Origin: Moraxellaceae bacterium
GTDB lineage: Bacteria > Pseudomonadota > Gammaproteobacteria > Burkholderiales > Rhodocyclaceae
DNA length: 64,000 nucleotides
Assembly (NCBI GenBank): GCA_031119205.1
Contig: JAVHYF010000008.1
Span: 62,001-126,000 of the forward strand
Direction: 5' to 3'
Positions 58,731-64,000 of the stretch are shown piece by piece. Position numbers and translations under genes: made by a program. Numbering within the stretch: the stretch's first letter is position 1; every line of letters starts with the position of its first letter. The notes under the pieces were generated by a model. The model had not been told where the DNA came from and ran no database searches. It worked only from the letters and a program-made list of their open reading frames with translations.

Positions 58731-58911
58731 GGCTTTCTCCGTTCTGATTTCGAGAACGCATTGTACGAAAAACGGTTGTTGACGGTGGTACTGGCCAAAC
58801 CAATACTCCATTCACAGTTCAACCGGCCGCAGCTCGCGGCACCGCTTTCCGCAAGGCGTGCAGGCCTTCCAGGGCCTTCAGCCGTTCCAACTTTCCAGCA
58901 GGGAGATCAGC

Positions 58912-59898
58912 ATGCAGCGCAGACAACTTCTCAAGGGCATGGCAGGCGCCGCCCTCGGTTCCGCCTTCGGTATGCCCGCGTTCGCGCAATCGGGCGCATG
59001 GCCGACCAAACCGGTGAAGGTGGTCAATCCTTACACCCCGGGCGGCACCACGGAAGTGATCGTGCGCCTCATGGCGGAACGGCTCGACAAGGCCTTCGGC
59101 CAGCCCTTCGTGATGGACTACCGGCCGGGTGCCGGCGGGTCCGTGGGCTCCGGCTACGTGGCGACCCAGCCCGCCGACGGCCACACCATCCTGATCTCCA
59201 ACACCGGCCCACTGGCGGTCGGCCCGTCGCTGTTCCCCAACCTGAACTACGACGTGACGAAGAGCTTCAGCTACATCACGCTGTTCGGCGGCGCGCCCAT
59301 CCTGCTCGCCGTGAAGGCGGACAGCCCCATCAAGACGCTGGCCGACTACGTGGCCGCCACCAAGGTTGCGCCGGATGCGGTCACCTACGGTTCCAGCGGT
59401 ATCGGTTCGGTGGGCCACCTGGCCGGCGTGCTGTTCATGCAGAAGGCGGGCGTGACTTTCAAGCACGTGCCCTACAAGGGCGCACCGGAAGCACAACAAG
59501 GCGTGCTGTCGGGCGAAATCACCGCGCTGTGGGACACCATCGGCGCACATGCCGCGCAGATCCGTGCCGGCGCGCTGCGTCCGCTGGCGATCAGCGGGCC
59601 GGATCGCCTGTCCGTGTTCCCGAACATTCCGACCATCAAGGAGTTGGGCTACCCCGATGTGGTGGCGACCAACTGGTTCCTCTTCGCGGGCCCCGCCGGC
59701 CTGTCGAACACCGTGGCCGGCAAGATCAACGACGTGTGCCAGACGGCGATGAAGGAAGCCGTGGTGCAGGAACGCTTCTCCGGCATCGGCCTCGCCCCGC
59801 TGGGCAACATGAGCTCCGCCGAGATCGCGAAGTTCGTGGCCTTGGAAGCCGAGCGTTGGGCGCCGGTGGTGAAGGCCTCCGGCGCGAAGCCGGCCTGA
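58912..59898 (+). CDS. Tripartite tricarboxylate transporter substrate-binding protein (Bug/TctC)
   Basis: Tat-like MQRRQLLKGMAGAALG; WPTKPVKVVNPYTPGGTTEVIVRLMAERL; VMDYRPGAGGSVGSGYVA. Confidence 0.94.
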   Translation: MQRRQLLKGMAGAALGSAFGMPAFAQSGAWPTKPVKVVNPYTPGGTTEVIVRLMAERLDKAFGQPFVMDYRPGAGGSVGSGYVATQPADGHTILISNTGPLAVGPSLFPNLNYDVTKSFSYITLFGGAPILLAVKADSPIKTLADYVAATKVAPDAVTYGSSGIGSVGHLAGVLFMQKAGVTFKHVPYKGAPEAQQGVLSGEITALWDTIGAHAAQIRAGALRPLAISGPDRLSVFPNIPTIKELGYPDVVATNWFLFAGPAGLSNTVAGKINDVCQTAMKEAVVQERFSGIGLAPLGNMSSAEIAKFVALEAERWAPVVKASGAKPA

Positions 59899-59959
59899 TC
59901 CACACGGACCGGAAGCGACGCGTGCCGATCAACCGCGAGGACGAAGACAGGACCAGCGC

Positions 59960-60454
59960 ATGAGAACCACCATTCCGCGCCTGTCGCGTGAGTTCGTCCT
60001 TGCGGGCCTGCTGGTCAGCTTCGGGCTGGCCGCGGCCTGGTTCGCGAAGGACTACCCGATGGGCAACCTGCGCGACATGGGCCCGGGCTACCTGCCCTTC
60101 CACCTCGGGCTGCTGATCGCTGCAATGGGGGTGCTGGTCGCCGCAATGTCGCTCAACAGGACAGGCGACGCCCGCGCGCAGCCGAGAGCGGAAGAAAGCG
60201 CGGCACAGGAGAACGGCGACACGCCATTGCGCGCCGTGCTGGCGGCGCCCGTGGCGGTGCTGCTCTTCGGCTTCGCCGTGGAGCGCCTCGGCCTGGTCGT
60301 CGCCATCCTGCTGGCGACCGGCACGATGGGCCTGGCCTGGCCGCAGGCGCGCCGGCGCGAAGCGGTGACGGTCGCCGTCGTACTCGCCGTGGCCATCACC
60401 CTGCTGTTCCCGGTGCTGCTGCGCGTGCCGCTGCCGATCTGGCCGTCGCCATGA
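59960..60454 (+). CDS. Tripartite tricarboxylate transporter TctB-family small subunit
   Basis: Small 4-TM protein; GNLRDMGPGYLPFHLGLLIAAMGVLV; position between TctC- and TctA-like genes. Confidence 0.88.
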   Translation: MRTTIPRLSREFVLAGLLVSFGLAAAWFAKDYPMGNLRDMGPGYLPFHLGLLIAAMGVLVAAMSLNRTGDARAQPRAEESAAQENGDTPLRAVLAAPVAVLLFGFAVERLGLVVAILLATGTMGLAWPQARRREAVTVAVVLAVAITLLFPVLLRVPLPIWPSP

Positions 60455-60490
60455 GTACGCGCCTGCACGCAACGAGTGTGAGTGATTCCA

Positions 60491-62002
60491 ATGGGTGATC
60501 TCGTCGCCAACCTCTCGCTGGGCTTCGGTGCCGCCGTCACGCCCGGCAACCTGATGTTCTGCTTCCTCGGCACGCTGCTGGGTACGCTGGTCGGCGTGCT
60601 GCCCGGGCTGGGGCCGATCACCACCATCGCCCTGCTGATGCCGTTCGCATTCAGCCTGGAGCCGGTGACGGCGCTGATCATGCTGGCCGGCGTGTTCTAC
60701 GGCTCGCAGTACGGTGGCTCCACCAGCGCCATCCTGACCAACATCCCCGGCGAATCCGCGTCGGTCATCACCTGCCTGGACGGCCACCCGATGGCCCGCC
60801 AGGGGCGAGCCGGCGCAGCGCTGGCGGTCGCAGCCTGGGGTTCGTTCATCGCCGGCACGGTGGCGACGCTGCTGATCGCCGTGGCGGCGCCGCTGATGGC
60901 GGCCGTGGCACTGGCCATGACCTCGGTGGAGTACTGCGCGCTGATGCTCTTCGGCCTGGTGGCGACGGTGGTACTCGCTTCCGGCTCCGTGCTCAATGCG
61001 ATATGCATGATCATGGTGGGCCTGTTGCTCGGCCTGGTCGGCACCGACGTCAACAGCGGCACCCAGCGCTACGTGTTCGGCGTGCCGCTGCTGGCGGACG
61101 GGCTGGACTTCGTGGCGCTGGCCACCGGCCTGTTCGGCATCACCGAAGTGATCCAGACCATGATCGCAGCGCGCAGCCCCGCGGCCGAGCGCACCGGCGA
61201 GGTGAAGTCCGTCGGCCTCACCGGCGAGGAGTGGCGCCGTTCGTGGAAAGCCATCCTGCGCGGCACAGGCCTGGGCTCCCTGCTGGGCATCCTGCCAGGC
61301 AGCGGCGGCACCATTGCGTCCTTCGCGTCCTATGCGCTGGAGAAGCGCGTGTCGAAGCGGCCGGAGGAATTCGGCAAGGGCGCCATCGAAGGTGTCGCCG
61401 CCCCGGAGGCCGCCAACAACGCGGGCTCGCAAACCTCCTTCGTGCCCCTGCTGACGCTGGGCATCCCCACCAACGCGACGATGGCGGTGCTCAGCGGCGC
61501 GATGATCGTGCATGGCATCCAGCCCGGCCCCAAGGTGATCTCCGAACAGCCGACCCTTTTCTGGGGGCTGATCTGCTCCATGTGGATCGGCAACTTCATG
61601 CTGCTGCTGATCAACCTGCCGCTGGCGAAGCTGTGGGCGCGCGGCATGGAGATTCCGCAGCGCATCCTGGCCCCGGCCATCGTGTCGATCTGCTGCGTCG
61701 GCGTCTACGCGGTAACCAACTCCTTTGCGGCGCTGGCGATCATGGCCGGCTTCGGTGTCGTCGGCTTCGTGCTGCGCAGGCTGGACTGCGAGCCCGCGCC
61801 GCTGGTGCTCGGCTTCGTGCTCGGCCCCCTGCTGGAAGAGAACTTCCGTCGCGCCATGATGGTGGCGAAGGGGGACCTCGGCGTCTTCGTGTCGCGCCCC
61901 ATCAGCCTGGCGCTGCTGATCGCCACCGCGCTGGTCCTCCTCAGCCTCAGCCTGCCGCTGGTGCGCCGCGAGCGCAGCCTCCTCAAGGAATGCGAAGCAT
62001 GA
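60491..62002 (+). CDS. Tripartite tricarboxylate transporter TctA-family permease
   Basis: GVLPGLGPITTIALLMPFAFSLEPVTALIMLAGVFYGSQYGGSTSAILTNIPGESASVITCLDGHPMARQGRAGAAL. Confidence 0.95.
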   Translation: MGDLVANLSLGFGAAVTPGNLMFCFLGTLLGTLVGVLPGLGPITTIALLMPFAFSLEPVTALIMLAGVFYGSQYGGSTSAILTNIPGESASVITCLDGHPMARQGRAGAALAVAAWGSFIAGTVATLLIAVAAPLMAAVALAMTSVEYCALMLFGLVATVVLASGSVLNAICMIMVGLLLGLVGTDVNSGTQRYVFGVPLLADGLDFVALATGLFGITEVIQTMIAARSPAAERTGEVKSVGLTGEEWRRSWKAILRGTGLGSLLGILPGSGGTIASFASYALEKRVSKRPEEFGKGAIEGVAAPEAANNAGSQTSFVPLLTLGIPTNATMAVLSGAMIVHGIQPGPKVISEQPTLFWGLICSMWIGNFMLLLINLPLAKLWARGMEIPQRILAPAIVSICCVGVYAVTNSFAALAIMAGFGVVGFVLRRLDCEPAPLVLGFVLGPLLEENFRRAMMVAKGDLGVFVSRPISLALLIATALVLLSLSLPLVRRERSLLKECEA

Positions 62003-63363
62003 ACAGCCCTGCCAGCAAAACGGATTCGACCTCGGATTCCATCGAGGCGGTGGGCCGCGCGCTGCGCGCGGACGAGGTCTCGGCCACGGAAATCCTGTCG
62101 CAATGCCTCGCCGCCATCGAGCGCGACAATCCGCGGCTGAGGGCGCTGGTCAGCATCGATCCGGGAACGGCCCTGCATGCAGCGATAGCACTGGACGTCG
62201 AGCTGGCCTCGGGCCAGGACCGCGGCCCGTTGCACGGCATCCCCGTCGTCGTGAAGGACACGCTGGACGTGGCCGGCATGCCCACCATTGGTGGCAGCGC
62301 CACCTTCACCCGCATCGCCGCGAGCCGCGATGCGGCCGTGGTGGCGCGACTGCGCACGGCTGGTGCGATCATCCTCGGCAAGGCCACCACCTGGGAGCTG
62401 GGCTGCGGGGTGGGCGAGCTCCAGACCCGCGCCACGTCAGCCGAGGCACACAACCCGGTGGACCCCGCCTACTTCTCCGGTGGCTCGTCCAGTGGCTCGG
62501 CGGTAGCCGTTGCCGCCGGCTTCGCCTACGGCGCGGTCGGCGCGGATACCGGGGGTTCGATACGCTCGCCAGCGTCTGCGTGCGGCATCGCCGGCCTCAA
62601 GCCCAGCTTCGGTGCCGTGGAACGTGACGGCGCCTTCGCTCACTCGACCTCGCTGGACCATGTCGGCCCGATGGCCCGCCAGGCCTCCGACCTGCTCGCG
62701 CTGCAGGCGGCCATGCTGGGCATGCCGGCGATCAACTTCCCGGCCACCGGCCTCGACGGCGCGCGCTTCGCGGTCGTGCGCGAATGGATCGAGGACGCCC
62801 AGCTGGACGCCGCCGTCGCCGACAACTTCGAGAGCCGCATCGCCCAGCTGCGCAGCGCGGGCGCGCTTGTAGAGTTCCGCAGCATTGGCGCACCCGTCAC
62901 CGAGTGGCGCAAGGTCATGGAGATCATCGGCGGCTTCGAGTCGCTGTCGCGCAACCGGCACCTGCTGGATATGCCGGACGCCATCAGCCCGTCCATCCTG
63001 ACCTGGCTGGAATCAGCCGCGCAGATCACGCCGCAACGCTACTGGGACGCCCTGGCACAGCGTGAGGCACTGACCGCCCGGCTGCAGACGCTGATGTCCG
63101 AACAGGATTTCCTGGCCTGTCCCGCCGCGGGCAACCGCGTGCCGCGCGCCGACGACGAGGCGGGCCGCGTCACCTACAGCCTGAATTCCGTGAATGCGAT
63201 CTACAACCTGTCCGGCCATCCCGCGCTGTCCATACCAACCGGCTTCGACGACCGCGGCTTGCCGCTAGGCATGCAGGTGGCCACCCGCCGCGGGGCTGAC
63301 TTCAGGTTGCTGCAGATGGGTTGCGCAATGGAGGAGGTGTTCACGGCGGGCAACGCGCCATGA
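61999..63363 (+). CDS. Amidase signature family protein
   Basis: GIPVVVKDTLDVAGMPTIGGS, YFSGGSSSGSAVAVAAGFAYGAVGADTGGSIRSPASACGIAGLKPS; ATGA overlap with TctA. Confidence 0.94.
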   Translation: MNSPASKTDSTSDSIEAVGRALRADEVSATEILSQCLAAIERDNPRLRALVSIDPGTALHAAIALDVELASGQDRGPLHGIPVVVKDTLDVAGMPTIGGSATFTRIAASRDAAVVARLRTAGAIILGKATTWELGCGVGELQTRATSAEAHNPVDPAYFSGGSSSGSAVAVAAGFAYGAVGADTGGSIRSPASACGIAGLKPSFGAVERDGAFAHSTSLDHVGPMARQASDLLALQAAMLGMPAINFPATGLDGARFAVVREWIEDAQLDAAVADNFESRIAQLRSAGALVEFRSIGAPVTEWRKVMEIIGGFESLSRNRHLLDMPDAISPSILTWLESAAQITPQRYWDALAQREALTARLQTLMSEQDFLACPAAGNRVPRADDEAGRVTYSLNSVNAIYNLSGHPALSIPTGFDDRGLPLGMQVATRRGADFRLLQMGCAMEEVFTAGNAP

Positions 63364-63414
63364 CTGGCAGCGCGGACGCAGGGCTAATGCTCAGCCCTGC
63401 CAGCTCTCAAGCAC

Positions 63415-64000
63415 TCAGCGACGCGACTCCAGCCAGGCCTCGGTGGAGTCATCGCGCCGGCCACGCACCGGTGTGACCGCTGCGGCAGCGGGAATGGCGG
63501 TGCCGTCATCCGGCGCACCAGCCCGGAAGCCCGCCTGCTCCTTGCCGAAGGACGTCAGCCCGGCGATCAGTGCAGCCTGCTGGTAGGGGTCCAGCACACG
63601 GGCGTTCGCCAGCGGTTGCGCGGCGACGGCAGCCGCGTTCAGCGCGATGGCGTTGCCGCTGACGGCATCGGCGCCCACAGTGGTCACTGTCGCGTCGTTG
63701 GCGTTGGAAGCAACACCAGCAACGGGCGCGACGCGGGCGGGTTCCAGCTCCGCCACCGCCGGCGCCGTCACGGCAGTGGCGGCAGCCGACTGTGTCGGCG
63801 TCGCGACGACAGCCTGCGGCGCGGGTGCGGTGCTGCGTGTCACGGCAGCCTCGTTGTCAGTGGCGACGGCATCACCGCCGCCATCATCCTGCGTCAGGTC
63901 CAGCAGGCCCTGTGCACCCGTGCGTTCCGTCTGCGGTGGCGAGACCAGGGTGTCGAGCCCGGCCTGCGTGTCGACGGCGTCACTACCAGCATCCGGCGCC
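63415..64000 (-). CDS. Ala/Val/Thr-rich hypothetical protein, 5' end beyond the window
   Basis: Same frame stays open to 64000 (APDAGSDAVDTQAGLDTLVSPPQTERTGAQGLLDLTQDDGG...). Confidence 0.5.
   Translation of the reverse strand, partial: APDAGSDAVDTQAGLDTLVSPPQTERTGAQGLLDLTQDDGGGDAVATDNEAAVTRSTAPAPQAVVATPTQSAAATAVTAPAVAELEPARVAPVAGVASNANDATVTTVGADAVSGNAIALNAAAVAAQPLANARVLDPYQQAALIAGLTSFGKEQAGFRAGAPDDGTAIPAAAAVTPVRGRRDDSTEAWLESRR

Noticed and set aside
61003-63363. 786-aa ORF as a large fusion protein
   Set aside because: First ~330 residues are an out-of-frame shadow of TctA (Arg/Gly/His-rich); the real product starts at 61999 (amidase).
1-64000. Prophage, IS, toxin-antitoxin, restriction or defence islands
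   Set aside because: No transposase, integrase, phage structural, TA or nuclease-type protein recognised in any frame.

Overview
This is a 64-kb, high-GC chromosomal window with the gene content of a Burkholderiales-type proteobacterium (inferred from content, no marker gene). I found no rRNA, tRNA, CRISPR array, IS element or prophage. Main blocks, in order: (1) a 5'-truncated bacteriophytochrome kinase, a response regulator and a hybrid kinase (1-4.5 kb). (2) Scattered oxidoreductases, VOC proteins and regulators (4.7-12 kb, 16.6-24.5 kb). (3) A nitrate/nitrite-signalling locus: NIT-ANTAR protein (NasR-like), formate/nitrite channel, and PP2C-Ser/Thr kinase fusion (12.1-16.5 kb). The leader between nasR and the channel gene contains a sigma54-type promoter, an ANTAR-type hexaloop hairpin and an intrinsic terminator. 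(4) A PAS chemoreceptor (24.7-26.4 kb). (5) A catabolic cluster of cyclic-amidohydrolase, SDR, LysR, DHDPS-like, amidase, racemase-like and amino-acid ABC genes (26.4-36.2 kb), in which the racemase-like and DHDPS-like proteins have altered catalytic motifs. (6) A copper/silver efflux cluster (36.2-43.1 kb). (7) nrdD-nrdG behind a promoter with an FNR-like box and two tandem NrdR-like boxes. (8) msrAB divergent from a MarR gene that has two palindromes on its own promoter. (9) An MHYT-GGDEF cyclase and an isolated PilT-like ATPase. (10) A tripartite tricarboxylate transporter plus amidase. Most of the long antisense ORFs in the supplied track are high-GC shadow ORFs. All assignments come from reading the translations and motifs; no database search or folding was run.
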